This document shows, in pieces, positions 1-8,770 of a stretch of 50,208 nucleotides of DNA (positions are counted from its first letter, which is position 1; every line of letters starts with the position of its first letter). The position numbers and the translations under genes were made by a program. The notes beneath the pieces were generated by a model that saw only the letters and a program-made list of their open reading frames with translations, was not told where the DNA came from and did not search any database. The stretch lies in NCBI GenBank assembly GCA_002256115.1, contig NKIK01000033.1, positions 1 to 50,208 on the forward strand, given 5' to 3'. The stretch is from Burkholderiales bacterium PBB3 (GTDB lineage Bacteria; Pseudomonadota; Gammaproteobacteria; Burkholderiales; Burkholderiaceae_C).

Positions 1-140
1 TTAGGACTGAGCATGGTGCGGATACGTTCTTTACGATTCGTTCGTACCTGGCGACGATGACTAAGCAGAAGGGCAATCTGTTTGAGTGTCTGGTGAGCGT
101 GTTTAACGGCAAGACGATTCAGCCTTGCTTCACAGGGTGA
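1..140 (+). mobile_element. C-terminal fragment of a probable IS66-type transposase
   Basis: An open frame runs from the window edge (first full codon at 3) to a TGA at 138-140, giving 45 residues that include FFTIRSYLATMTKQ and end in QPCFTG. A charged stretch followed by 'RSYLATM-KQ' and a short Phe-rich tail resembles the C terminus of IS66-family TnpC transposases; this is from memory of the family, not an alignment. The start and any terminal inverted repeat lie outside or are not recognisable. No further transposase sequence follows, so this is either the end of an intact element whose body lies to the left, or a remnant. The next 40 bases lead straight into a dispersed repeat copy. Confidence 0.45.
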
Positions 141-180
141 GCTGAGTAGTTACTTAAATTGTGAGATAAAACCCCGCTTC

Positions 181-221
181 AGCCCATGGATAGTGCGGGA
201 GCAGCTCACCTTTTTATAGCA
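181..221 (+). repeat. Dispersed intergenic repeat, copy A
   Basis: This is one of five copies in the window of a roughly 41-base sequence built on the core GGATAGTGCGGGAGCAGCT followed by an A/T-rich spacer and ATAGCA. This copy begins AGCCCATGG and has CACCTTTTT as the spacer. It sits just past the 3' end of the minus-strand membrane-protein gene. Confidence 0.85.
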
Positions 222-228
222 AATCGCG

Positions 229-1119
229 TTACAGCCCGCTCTCCCGTCGGGCCTGGGCTATGTCTACCAGTGCGGTCAGGCGGGCGATGCGCATCCAGCC
301 AATGGCGGCGATGGCTGTCTGTGCCAGCAGCACGCCCAGCACCAGCCAAAAGGCACCGAGCTGGGGCAGGGCGATGCGCAGGGCGGTGATTGCCAGTGCC
401 ACCAAAGCACCCAACAAAGAGAGCCCCACGTAAAAGCCCAGCATGGGCAAAAAGCGCGACTTGATGGTCTTGCAACCGCGCCACCAAGCTTTGAGGGCGG
501 AGGTGCGGCCGGGGTACACGGCCAGCTGGGCGCGGCCGGCCTCCAGGCTCAGGTGCACCAGTAGCAGCACCAGACCCGATACCAACATGGCAGCGCGACT
601 GGCCAGCTTGGCGTCGGATTCCAGAATGGCCTTGTCGGCATAGTTTCCCGCCAAATGGAAAGCCCCGCTGGCGATAGCCCCCGCAGCGGCCAGCAGTAGC
701 ACAGCCCAGACCCAAAGGCGCAGCATGCGCCCGTAGTGGTGCAAGCCCTTTTGCAGCAGCGGCACCCACTTCAGCGGTGCAGGCGCGCGCGCCGCCGCCA
801 CGATGGCACCGTTGAGCAAAGGCGACACCAGCAGCGTGAGCAGCAGCGCGCTCAGGCCCCCGGCGAGTAGGGCAGGGGCGTTGTCCGCCAGCTTGGAGCC
901 CAGATCTGCCAAGACGATGGCGTCCAGCTGCTGGGCCCACTGGGCGGCGTACAGGGATTTGTCGAGTTGGCCTGCCAGCGTGGCCCAGAAGGGCCAGGCC
1001 ATGAGTGCGGCGGGCAGCAGCATGGCGGCCGTCCACAGCAATAACAAGCGCCATTGCAAGGCAACGCGGACGGCGTGGCGGGTGATTGCCGCGCGTGTGA
1101 CGGGGGTGCTGGTGGTCAT
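229..1119 (-). CDS. Multi-pass membrane protein of unknown function
   Basis: A 296-residue protein with about six hydrophobic segments, for example around residues 20-45, 85-105, 135-160, 180-200 and 235-285, separated by short Arg/Lys-rich loops. I do not recognise a catalytic motif or a named family. The start chosen (MTTSTPV) overlaps the stop of the upstream peptidase gene by four bases (ATGA), a typical translational coupling arrangement, so it is very likely made together with the M1-type peptidase. The frame stays open further upstream, but only by reading through the peptidase gene. A role in anchoring or assisting the peptidase is possible but only inferred from the coupling. Confidence 0.8.
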   Translation of the reverse strand: MTTSTPVTRAAITRHAVRVALQWRLLLLWTAAMLLPAALMAWPFWATLAGQLDKSLYAAQWAQQLDAIVLADLGSKLADNAPALLAGGLSALLLTLLVSPLLNGAIVAAARAPAPLKWVPLLQKGLHHYGRMLRLWVWAVLLLAAAGAIASGAFHLAGNYADKAILESDAKLASRAAMLVSGLVLLLVHLSLEAGRAQLAVYPGRTSALKAWWRGCKTIKSRFLPMLGFYVGLSLLGALVALAITALRIALPQLGAFWLVLGVLLAQTAIAAIGWMRIARLTALVDIAQARRESGL

Positions 1120-3371
1120 ACGGTGGCAATCAAGGAAAAGAGGACTTGGAACAGGGCGGCCAGCTGGCTGCCCCAACGCTGCGATGCACTGCGGTCGGTC
1201 TTTAGGGTGCGGGCATCGTCCACCTTGCTGGCATCCAAAAAGTGCGCGCGTTGCGGATCCAATTCGGCCGACACCGCCTTGGCGGGCTTGACCCAGCTGT
1301 AGCGCTTCCAGTTGTCGGCATCGTTCCACTGCACGGTCTCAGACGTGCCATCGGCAAACTTGACGACCAGCACTTGGGGCACATCCGCACCACGGCGGCG
1401 CAGGGTGACGCTGGTGCGGTAGGGGTAGGGGCCGGCCACGTCTTTGGCGTCAGGCTTATCACCCGTTTTCGCGTCGGGGTTGGCCTTCCTCCAGGCTTTG
1501 CGGGCATCGCTGATTTGCTTGTCGACTGTGTCCTGGGTGGCTTCTACCCATTGGCCTTTGACTTCCGCCGTGCCGGGCTGGGGCAGCTCTTCTTCACTGC
1601 TGAATTTTTCAATGCGGTCATCCACTTTGCTGGTGGCGTACACCTGCTGGGCAAACACGGCGTTCACTACGTCTTTTTTTCCAGACACCTCGATCAGCAC
1701 TTGTTGAAAATCCGCAATGCTGGGGTGGCGGTATTTCCAGGCGGCGTAGTAAGCCTTGAAGGCCTTTTCCATCACCGGGGAGGTGAGGCGCTCTTCCAGA
1801 TCACGCATCACCGTGGCGGTGCGGCTGTAGACGCTGCTGTAGCCGCCGCTGCTCAGGCGATCCCAGGAGTTGTGGCCCAGCGCGTCGGCCGGGTCACTGC
1901 GGCCTGATGCCAAACGCGCAATGTCAAAGTGGCTGGCGCGTAGGTCCAGCCCCAAGGGGCGCAGTGCCCGGGGAATGGGCTGCATTTTCTGGCCGCGCTC
2001 GCGCAGCATGCGCGCGTTCCAGTACTCGTTAAAGCCCTCGTCCAGCATGGGTTCCTCAAACTCGTTGGAACCCAAAATGCCGTAGAAATAGCCGTGGCCA
2101 AACTCGTGGATGGTCACGAAGTTCAGGCCATAGGACTGAAGGGTGTCGGGCTTCAGGTTGCTATAGCTGCTGGCTGTAAAGAAGGTGGGGTATTCCATGC
2201 CACCGGCCTCACCCGCGTTGAACGGCGGAATGACGGCGGTAATGGTTTTGTAGGGATACGCGCCCAGCGTTTTGGAGAAGTAGTCCAGCGAATCAGTCGT
2301 GGCCTTGAGCACCGGCGCGGCATTGGATTCGTATTCGGGCGGGAAGAGAACTTTCACCTTGACGCTGGGGCTGCCAGGGCCGGTCCAGGTAGCCTCTAGC
2401 GGCTTGGCGGTGCGGTTGTCGGCCATCCAGGCAAAGTCGTGCACGTCGCCTTGCACATAGTGGTAAGTGGCTTGGCCGTCTTTCACCACGGGCGGGCCTT
2501 GCTCTTCGCCAGTAGCCGCCACGGTGTAGCCCTGGGGCACGGTCATCTTCACGTCAAAGTTGCCGTAGTCGGCATAAAACTCGCTGTGCAAGTGCATCTC
2601 ATGCGCGTTCCAGCGCAGGGCGGTCGCGCCACGCTCGCCGGGTAGCTCTAGCACCGCCATTTTGGGGAACCACTGGCCCACCAAATGGAAGCTGCCAAAG
2701 TAGCCGGTGCGGGCTACTACGCGGGGTAGTTGGGCCTTGAAGCCGATGTTGAGCAAGGTGCTTTGGCCCGGCGGTACGGCTTGAGGTAAGTCCAGGCGCA
2801 CCACCGTGTGGTCGGTCTCGGGGCCGCCATCGGGGTGCACAAACTGCCAGGGCACCACGGTGTCACCTTGCTTGGTGGAGGTGAGGGCGATGTGGCCCCA
2901 CTCGCCGTCTTCTACCGGCACATCGCTGCGGAAGCTGAAGTTGCGGGTCTTGCGCTCGCTGTAGAAGGTACTGTTGGAGCTTTCAAACGCATTCAGGTAC
3001 AGGTGCAAATACACCGAGCGCACGGGCACAGCGCTGCGGTTGCGCCAGGTCAGTTTCTCGGTGCCGTTCAGCGTGTGCTTCACGGGGTCCAGCGTCACAT
3101 TGATCTCGTAGTTGACGACGCGGTCGGACAGCGTAGCCTCGCTTCCAGTGCGCGGGCCACCCCAGGCGCTGGCTGCGCTGGGCGTGGTCACCGCGGCGGC
3201 ATTGGGGGCGGCTAGGGCGATGCCATCCAGGCTGGGGCTGGCAGCTTGTGGCGGGGGGGCTTGGCCGGTATCTGGGTCTGCTGGCGCATACAGGGCGGCC
3301 TGAATACAAACAGCGGCCAACAAAAGACCGCCAAAGACCAGCGCCCCGCGGCGCATTGGGGTGAAAACCAT
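1116..3371 (-). CDS. M1-family (gluzincin) metallopeptidase, membrane-anchored
   Basis: A 751-residue protein with the zinc motif HEFGH at about residues 422-426 and the third ligand Glu about 19 residues later in LDEGFNEY, exactly the HExxH-x18-E spacing of M1 aminopeptidases. GGMEYPTFF upstream resembles the substrate-binding GxMEN element of the family. An N-terminal hydrophobic stretch (residues about 5-25) indicates export or a signal anchor. The start at 3371 is preceded by AGGAG at good spacing; an in-frame start 14 codons upstream lacks this. The C-terminal third is less conserved. It lies about 90 bases downstream of the LuxR-type regulator and overlaps the following membrane-protein gene, suggesting the two-component pair and these genes may be expressed together. 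The natural substrate cannot be read from sequence. Confidence 0.9.
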   Translation of the reverse strand: MVFTPMRRGALVFGGLLLAAVCIQAALYAPADPDTGQAPPPQAASPSLDGIALAAPNAAAVTTPSAASAWGGPRTGSEATLSDRVVNYEINVTLDPVKHTLNGTEKLTWRNRSAVPVRSVYLHLYLNAFESSNSTFYSERKTRNFSFRSDVPVEDGEWGHIALTSTKQGDTVVPWQFVHPDGGPETDHTVVRLDLPQAVPPGQSTLLNIGFKAQLPRVVARTGYFGSFHLVGQWFPKMAVLELPGERGATALRWNAHEMHLHSEFYADYGNFDVKMTVPQGYTVAATGEEQGPPVVKDGQATYHYVQGDVHDFAWMADNRTAKPLEATWTGPGSPSVKVKVLFPPEYESNAAPVLKATTDSLDYFSKTLGAYPYKTITAVIPPFNAGEAGGMEYPTFFTASSYSNLKPDTLQSYGLNFVTIHEFGHGYFYGILGSNEFEEPMLDEGFNEYWNARMLRERGQKMQPIPRALRPLGLDLRASHFDIARLASGRSDPADALGHNSWDRLSSGGYSSVYSRTATVMRDLEERLTSPVMEKAFKAYYAAWKYRHPSIADFQQVLIEVSGKKDVVNAVFAQQVYATSKVDDRIEKFSSEEELPQPGTAEVKGQWVEATQDTVDKQISDARKAWRKANPDAKTGDKPDAKDVAGPYPYRTSVTLRRRGADVPQVLVVKFADGTSETVQWNDADNWKRYSWVKPAKAVSAELDPQRAHFLDASKVDDARTLKTDRSASQRWGSQLAALFQVLFSLIATV

Positions 3372-3460
3372 AAAAACTCCTGATGAGAGAAGGGAGCGAA
3401 GCGCGAAGGTCACCAGGGTAGTGGTGCCGCTTCGTTGGCAACACCAACAAGGCCTGGATG

Positions 3461-4096
3461 CTAAGCGATTGCTGTGGTGCCGGGCCGGTGGTCCACGAGT
3501 TTCAGAATCAGATCCAGCCGGTTGGCCACGCCGTGAAACGCCAGAATGGAGGAAACGTATTCCTTCACGGTGTGATCCGACAGCCCCAGGTTGCGGGCGA
3601 TCACCTTGTTAGCCGCACCACGCAGTAGCTGCTCTTGGACCTGCTGCAAGCGCGGCGACAGGGGGCGCACGGGAGCGGTGCTGTCGCTGGTGTCGGTTAG
3701 CGCCGCAGTCAGCTCGGGGGGTACAAAAAAGTCGCCCGCCAGAATGCGCTCAAAACCCTCCAACACGATGGCTGGGTCGGCGGCCTTGGGTATGAAGCCG
3801 CGCGCGCCTGCTGCGAGCGCGGTGCGTATCAGGCGGTGTTCGGGCTCCGCAGAAATGAGAATGGTGTGGTCGATCCAGGGCGACTCACACAGGCTTTTGA
3901 ACAGGCCGTGGTGCGGGTCGTCTGGCAGATTGATGTCCAAAAAAATCCAGTGGGGTGCGGGTAAGCGCTGCAGGGCGGCGCGTGCTTGGGCGGCAGAGTA
4001 AGCGGTTTGTATTTGCACGCCCGCACGCGTGGCACTGAGCAAGGCGGCCAAGCCCTGGCAGGTGAGCGGGTGGTCGTCCACGATCAATAGGTTCAT
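3461..4096 (-). CDS. LuxR/NarL-type response regulator
   Basis: A 211-residue regulator. The N-terminal receiver domain begins MNLLIVDDHP, with the acidic pair at residues 7-8 and the phospho-acceptor Asp at about residue 54 in FLDINLP. A C-terminal helix-turn-helix (about residues 145-205) carries the LuxR signature LSDHTVKEYVSSIL. It should bind DNA after phosphorylation. The start codon overlaps the stop of the upstream hybrid kinase by four bases (ATGA), which makes that kinase its almost certain partner. Target genes are unknown; the M1 peptidase gene immediately downstream is the simplest candidate by position. Confidence 0.92.
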   Translation of the reverse strand: MNLLIVDDHPLTCQGLAALLSATRAGVQIQTAYSAAQARAALQRLPAPHWIFLDINLPDDPHHGLFKSLCESPWIDHTILISAEPEHRLIRTALAAGARGFIPKAADPAIVLEGFERILAGDFFVPPELTAALTDTSDSTAPVRPLSPRLQQVQEQLLRGAANKVIARNLGLSDHTVKEYVSSILAFHGVANRLDLILKLVDHRPGTTAIA

Positions 4097-5910
4097 GCAC
4101 TTACCTCCGGGGTGCGTGGCTGCAGCACGGCGGCCAGTGTGGATTCCAAAACAGGGGCCAGCACCGGCTTGTACAGCACCATATAACCCGCATCTGCCGC
4201 GCGTGCTTGCACGGTTTGCGCCAGCTCTCCGGTTTGCAAAATGCCCACGGTGTGGGGAAAGTGCTCTTGCAGCAGATCGAGCATGCCAATGCCATCCAGC
4301 AGACCGGGTAGCCTGAAGTCGCAGAGCACGCAGTCAGGCACCCAGTCGGGGCCGCACACGTCCAATACCGTGGCATCGCCCACACCCGCGCAGCGCAACT
4401 CCAGCCCCCAACTCCCCAGCACAGCGCGCATGGCGCTTTGGACCATGGGGTCATCATCTACCAGCAAAACGCGCTTGCCCTGCAGCCAGGCGGCGGGCTG
4501 CACCGTGCGCTCGTGCCGCCCCCCGCCCAATGGCGTGGTGGTTAGCAGGGCGTGCTGAAACAAGTGGGGTGGCAAGTGCAGCCGAAAGCAACTGCCCCGG
4601 CCCAGGCGGGAGTGCGCTGTGACCGTGATACCCAGCAGGGCGCTGGCCCGCTGCACGATGGCCAATCCCAACCCCAGGCCCTTGCTGCGGTCGCGCTCCG
4701 AGTTGGCCAGTTGTATATACGGGTCAAAGATGCGGTCCAAGTCGTGGTCGGCAATGCCCAGGCCGGTGTCCCAGACCTCTAGCCACCAGCCAGGCGCACC
4801 ACGGGCGCGGCGCAGGCTGAGTAGCACGCCGCCCTGGGCTGTGTAGCGAAGCGCGTTAGACAGCAGGTTGCCGACGATGCGTTCAAACAGCACTTTGTCG
4901 GTGGTGATGCTGAGCTGGGCTGCGGCCCGCGCAGTGTGGCTGCGCAAGCGCAGGCTATTGCGGTGGGCCACGGGCCGCACTTGGGCCAGCAGCCGCTGCA
5001 TGCGGTCGGGTAAGTCAAAGGTGGATGGTATCGGTTTCTCTTGCCCGCTCTCTAGCCTTGAAAGCTCCATCAGCGCGTTGAACAAGGTGGCAATGCTTTG
5101 GCCGGCAGCGGCAATATTCAGGATGAGCGGGTGGTGGGCAGCGCCGGGTACCTGGTTGCGGTAGGCCTCTATGAGCAGCAGCAGCGCATGCACGGGCTGG
5201 CGCAAATCGTGGCTGGCCGCTGCAAAAAATTCAGACTTGGCGCGGCTGGCTTGCTCGGCGCGGGCGGTGTTGTCGGCATTGGTTTTAGCGAGCTGCTCAT
5301 TCGCCAAGCGCAAGCTGATCGTCTCCAGCAAAATGAAATGGGCGTTGCGGGCTACCCAGCTCATGACTGCATAAAACAGCAGGCTCATACCGACAGCTAC
5401 CGTGGCTTGGTCGCCAAAGGCGGTGCCCAATTGCGACATCAGCACCAGCGTGGCCACCGACACACTCATCTGGTAGCCCCGCAGGTCGTGGGCATTGCCC
5501 ACGGATGAGTACGCAAACGCCCCGGCAAAGGCGGTGAGCATCATCAAGTTGTTGACCTGCGCATCCGGCACCAGCAAAAAGCCCACAGCCCCCCAGCCCA
5601 GGCCGGGGGCCGCAGCCATAAACAGGTTGGTGCGTCTCCAGTGCGCAAGTGCGACGGGCGGCAAAGGGCTTTGATTCACTATTTTGCGAAACGCCCACAG
5701 GCCGTAGCCAAAGCCGAGCGACAGAGCCAGCATCAGCGCCAGCCACAGGCCCACACGGGCATGCGGCGCGGCGGACCAGGCCCCGCAGGCGATCAGCACA
5801 GACAAGCCGATGTGACCCACCACATGGACCTTGAGGTTGCGATAGCCCAAAACGAGCAGCGCATGCTCTATGGCAGCGTTGGGGTGGGGGAACCAGGGGG
5901 GCAGTTTCAC
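4093..5910 (-). CDS. Hybrid sensor histidine kinase with C-terminal receiver
   Basis: A 605-residue membrane kinase. Residues about 30-190 hold about six hydrophobic segments with almost no periplasmic loop, so it probably senses through its membrane domain. A coiled segment (200-225) leads to the HisKA box SHDLRQPVHAL with the phospho-accepting His at 234. The ATPase domain has its N box near 348-352, DTGLGIAD at 381-388 and GLGLGLAIV at 411-419. A receiver follows (VLLVDDDP at about 481-488, phospho-acceptor Asp about 531 in CDFRLPG). The start is GTG at 5910. With the overlapping LuxR-type regulator it forms a His-Asp pair in which the attached receiver may act as a sink or modulator. Confidence 0.93.
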   Translation of the reverse strand: MKLPPWFPHPNAAIEHALLVLGYRNLKVHVVGHIGLSVLIACGAWSAAPHARVGLWLALMLALSLGFGYGLWAFRKIVNQSPLPPVALAHWRRTNLFMAAAPGLGWGAVGFLLVPDAQVNNLMMLTAFAGAFAYSSVGNAHDLRGYQMSVSVATLVLMSQLGTAFGDQATVAVGMSLLFYAVMSWVARNAHFILLETISLRLANEQLAKTNADNTARAEQASRAKSEFFAAASHDLRQPVHALLLLIEAYRNQVPGAAHHPLILNIAAAGQSIATLFNALMELSRLESGQEKPIPSTFDLPDRMQRLLAQVRPVAHRNSLRLRSHTARAAAQLSITTDKVLFERIVGNLLSNALRYTAQGGVLLSLRRARGAPGWWLEVWDTGLGIADHDLDRIFDPYIQLANSERDRSKGLGLGLAIVQRASALLGITVTAHSRLGRGSCFRLHLPPHLFQHALLTTTPLGGGRHERTVQPAAWLQGKRVLLVDDDPMVQSAMRAVLGSWGLELRCAGVGDATVLDVCGPDWVPDCVLCDFRLPGLLDGIGMLDLLQEHFPHTVGILQTGELAQTVQARAADAGYMVLYKPVLAPVLESTLAAVLQPRTPEVSA

Positions 5911-5982
5911 GGCAGTTGCGGTTCAGGTGCTGTTAGTGCGTTAGGCGGGTGCAGCGAAGGTACCAGAGACAGCAGTGGCTTT

Positions 5983-6010
5983 AGAAAAGAAAAACCCGCC
6001 GGGTGGCGGG
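5983..6010 (-). terminator. Rho-independent terminator of the lipoprotein gene
   Basis: On the minus strand a CCCGCC/GGCGGG stem with a four-base loop (5995-6010) is followed by TTTTTCTTTTCT. It lies about 20 bases past the stop of the 6033-7553 lipoprotein gene and isolates it from the kinase gene beyond. Confidence 0.8.
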
Positions 6011-6032
6011 CTGCACGGGATTGGGCTTGCCG

Positions 6033-7553
6033 TTAGCGTGGTGCCACGGTGTAGGTGATCAGCTCTTGGGTAGACGTTGCCGCGCCAAAGCTGGACGAGG
6101 TATCAATGAGAGTTTTAGGCATATTTGGCAGCTTGTTGGAGAGCCACACAGTGCTCTTGAACGGCTGTGCAAAGCTGGCCGACAACACTGGGAAGAAGGT
6201 GGAGAACAGTGGGTTGCTGCCGTCATTGCCCTCTAACTTGATGTTGCCTACCGCCACATTGATTTGCAGTTTGCAGGTGTTGGCAAAGGTACCGGCGGGC
6301 ACAGTGAGTGACTCGTTGGGTTTGCGCTCGATGGTGTAGGTGTAGTCCATGGTGAGTGCGGTGGCCCCGCCAATGGTGGCAAAGCCCGTAGTGATGCCTG
6401 GCCCGGTAACACGCGCCTTGACCGCCACCGTGGCAATCTGGCCCACGTTGTAGAAGGCGTTGTTGATGCGGTCTTGGTAGTCGGGCGGATCAAAAGTAGT
6501 GACTGTGGTGGAACTAGACGCCGCTGCGGTAGCCCCCAGATAAGCGCCTGTGGTGGGGTTGGTGTACGAGACACCGGTACTGCTGACACCGTTGGCTGTC
6601 GTGGTAATGGTCAGTGCCAGAGCCGATTGGCCTTGGTAAGTGGCACTGGTGTAGTCGTATTTGTAGCCCAAAGTGGCACCGCCTGGGTTGGCGGTGTTGG
6701 TGTAGGTGAGTGAGTCACCAGCCTTGGGCAGCAGTGGTGCGCATTCATTGGCTGATACAGGGGGTGTCACTACGGGCGGCGTCACTACCGGTGGGGTTAC
6801 CACGGGTGGTGTCACCACAGGTGGAACTACGACGGGCGGTACAACTACCGGAGGTACAACGATGGGCGGCACCACCACTACAGGCGGTGCGATTTGAATG
6901 ATGGGTTTTAGGGCCACGCCTTGGGCAGCGCCTACGCGCAAATCTGCCAGTGTTTTGCCTGCGGCCGCAGTGGCTGCAGCCAGGCTATCGAGGATCTTGT
7001 CGTCTGCGTCGCCGACCTTGAAGACACCAATCAGCACGTCTAACATGGTGCTCTGGCCGGTAATCGCGGTTATTTGGGTGTTCACATAGATTTTGGCTGC
7101 GTCCAGCCCGGCGCGGATGACGCCGCCCTTGGCTGCGTCATAGCTGCCAAACGCGGTGGCCGGGGCCGTGCCCAGGGCTTTGGTGACTACCAGGTCGGTC
7201 AGCGGGGTGATATTGACCCGGCCCGCATCCACGGCAAAGCCATGCAGCGTGACGCTGGGCGATCCGCCAATCACTTGCAGCATGCATGGTGTGGTCTGGC
7301 CAGCGCTCAATGTCAGGGTGAAAGAGCCATCAGCCGCCGTAGTGCCCACAATGGGCGCACCCGTGGCGCACTTGGCGGTAACAGCTGCATTGGCCAGCGC
7401 CGCACCGGTGGCGGCCAGGCCTTGCAGTGTGGGGTTGGCCGCTGTGGTGCTGGCCCCGCCGTTGCCGCCGCCGCAGCCTGCCATCAGTACGCAAGCGGCG
7501 CTGATGGATGCAAGAACAAATCCCCTTTGGGGGGTGTGTGAGAAACGCAGCAT
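6033..7553 (-). CDS. Secreted lipoprotein with Pro/Val repeat stalk
   Basis: A 506-residue exported protein. The N terminus has a positively charged start, a hydrophobic core and the lipobox LMAG-C, with Cys27 as the lipid-modified residue followed by Gly-rich sequence. Residues about 40-215 form one domain, residues 223-266 are a repeat tract of PPVVV/PPVVT units, and residues about 270-506 form a second domain rich in Thr, Ser and Tyr that ends LITYTVAPR. The tract probably acts as a stiff linker between the two domains. The start is supported by AGGAG five to six bases upstream. I do not recognise either globular domain. It lies 59 bases after the small RHH-like gene on the same strand and may share the SPFH promoter. 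Confidence 0.88.
   Translation of the reverse strand: MLRFSHTPQRGFVLASISAACVLMAGCGGGNGGASTTAANPTLQGLAATGAALANAAVTAKCATGAPIVGTTAADGSFTLTLSAGQTTPCMLQVIGGSPSVTLHGFAVDAGRVNITPLTDLVVTKALGTAPATAFGSYDAAKGGVIRAGLDAAKIYVNTQITAITGQSTMLDVLIGVFKVGDADDKILDSLAAATAAAGKTLADLRVGAAQGVALKPIIQIAPPVVVVPPIVVPPVVVPPVVVPPVVTPPVVTPPVVTPPVVTPPVSANECAPLLPKAGDSLTYTNTANPGGATLGYKYDYTSATYQGQSALALTITTTANGVSSTGVSYTNPTTGAYLGATAAASSSTTVTTFDPPDYQDRINNAFYNVGQIATVAVKARVTGPGITTGFATIGGATALTMDYTYTIERKPNESLTVPAGTFANTCKLQINVAVGNIKLEGNDGSNPLFSTFFPVLSASFAQPFKSTVWLSNKLPNMPKTLIDTSSSFGAATSTQELITYTVAPR
6756..6887 (-). repeat. In-frame 15-base tandem repeat encoding PPVV(V/T)
   Basis: About eight to nine consecutive 15-base units encode PPVVV, PPIVV and PPVVT pentapeptides inside the lipoprotein gene. 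The 3' half has four near-identical PPVVT units. Units differ mainly at third codon positions, consistent with slippage expansion under protein-level selection. Confidence 0.85.
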
Positions 7554-7612
7554 GGAGGCTCCTAGGGGGGTGTAGACAATGGCTGAATTGTCTGGAGCTA
7601 TGCGCTTGGGTG

Positions 7613-7825
7613 CTACCCCTCTGGTGGGGGGGGCGGTGTGTCGGGGTCTGGCGGTGCCGTGTCGCTGGGGTTGGGCAAACGCCCACGCCGCGCCAGCCCC
7701 TCACGCAGCAAAAACTCGACCTGCGCATTGGCGCTGCGCAGCTCTTGCGCGGCCAGGCGCTCGATGGCCGCCCACAGCGCCGGGTCGATGCGCAGGGGGT
7801 AGGCTTTTTTACCGGGGCTGGCCAT
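7613..7825 (-). CDS. Small ribbon-helix-helix-like protein
   Basis: A 70-residue protein whose first 50 residues read as a short beta strand (KKAYPLRIDPALW) followed by two helices, the pattern of Arc/CopG ribbon-helix-helix DNA-binding proteins. The last 20 residues are Pro/Asp-rich and likely disordered. It starts 25 bases after the SPFH gene on the same strand, so the two are probably cotranscribed. If it binds DNA, the palindrome overlapping the promoter of this unit (8759-8770) is a natural candidate site; this is inference. No partner toxin is seen next to it. No strong Shine-Dalgarno sequence is visible, so translation may be coupled. Confidence 0.72.
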   Translation of the reverse strand: MASPGKKAYPLRIDPALWAAIERLAAQELRSANAQVEFLLREGLARRGRLPNPSDTAPPDPDTPPPPPEG

Positions 7826-7850
7826 GGATGGGTCTAAAAATGCAGTGCAA

Positions 7851-8726
7851 TTAGTTGTACAGCGTGCCGGTGTTGACCACCGGAGTGACCTGCTGGTCAG
7901 AGCACAGCACCACCAGCAAGTTGCTCACCATCGCTGCTTTGCGCTCGTCATCCAGTTGCACGATGTCGCGTTCAGACAGGCCTTTGAGCGCCGCCTCCAC
8001 CATGCCCACGGCACCCGCCACGATCTTGTGCCGTGCACTCACTATGGCCTCGGCCTGTTGGCGGCGCAGCATCACTTGTGCAATCTCGGGGGCGTAGGCC
8101 AGGTGGGTGAGCTTGGCGTCGAGTACCTCAACACCGGCGGTGGCAAATCGGGCTTCCAGCTCGTTCTTCAGGGCCAGGGCCACATCGTCCAGGCCAGCGC
8201 GCAGCGTGGTCTCGTCGGGCTGCAAATCGTCGCCGGTGTCATAGGCGTAAGCCGATGCCAGGTGGCGAATCGCCGTCTCGGCCTGCACCGCCACAAAACG
8301 CTCGTAGTCATCAATCTCAAACACGGCTTGGGCCGAATCGCGCACCCGCCAGACCACGGCGGCACCAATCTCCACAGGGTTGCCGCGCTTGTCATTCACC
8401 TTGAGTGTGGCGGTGTTCAGGTTGCGCGCACGCAGCGAGATTTTTTGTTTGGACTGCAAGGGGTTGGCCCAGCGCAGGCCTTCGGATCGGTCCGTGCCGC
8501 TGTACTGGCCAAACAGCGTGAGGATGGCACCCATATTGGGCGGCAGCATGTAGAGACCGGCAAAGGCGATCATGGCGATGGCACCCAGCGGAATGCCCAC
8601 AAAAGGCGCGCCACGGATGGTGAGCGCGGTACCCAAAACGCTGAGAACCACGCCCAGCGCCACCATGCCGTAGCCGTTAAACGAGGTAAAGGCACGCTCG
8701 GTGCGTGCGGGTTGAATGTTTGACAT
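7851..8726 (-). CDS. SPFH/band-7 domain membrane protein
   Basis: A 291-residue protein with two hydrophobic segments at residues about 20-55, then an SPFH core beginning [22 protein letters not shown] and running through [19 protein letters not shown] to the coiled C-terminal part [29 protein letters not shown]. This order matches stomatin/prohibitin-like scaffold proteins, which assemble on the inner membrane and organise membrane microdomains or proteases. The start is supported by AGGAG about eight bases upstream. A good sigma70-like promoter lies 40-70 bases upstream. The downstream small RHH-like gene probably belongs to the same unit. Confidence 0.92.
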   Translation of the reverse strand: MSNIQPARTERAFTSFNGYGMVALGVVLSVLGTALTIRGAPFVGIPLGAIAMIAFAGLYMLPPNMGAILTLFGQYSGTDRSEGLRWANPLQSKQKISLRARNLNTATLKVNDKRGNPVEIGAAVVWRVRDSAQAVFEIDDYERFVAVQAETAIRHLASAYAYDTGDDLQPDETTLRAGLDDVALALKNELEARFATAGVEVLDAKLTHLAYAPEIAQVMLRRQQAEAIVSARHKIVAGAVGMVEAALKGLSERDIVQLDDERKAAMVSNLLVVLCSDQQVTPVVNTGTLYN

Positions 8727-8758
8727 TTGACAGACTCCTAAACTTTGCCGAATCGCAA

Positions 8759-8770
8759 AGTGATATCACT
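8759..8770. promoter_or_regulatory. Operator-like palindrome overlapping the -10 element
   Basis: AGTGATATCACT is a perfect 12-base palindrome that shares three bases with the -10 element of the SPFH promoter; the neighbouring ACTATAGT is a second, overlapping 8-base palindrome. A protein bound here would block polymerase. The RHH-like protein encoded in the same unit is a possible ligand, but this is inference. Confidence 0.5.

Noticed and set aside
206..1129. Long minus-strand open frame in another phase
   Set aside because: It overlaps the membrane-protein gene in a different frame; its translation is Arg/Pro/Ala-rich with no hydrophobic segments.
6756..6887. CRISPR-like array
   Set aside because: The repeat is 15 bases with no spacers and is an in-frame coding repeat (PPVVV/T).
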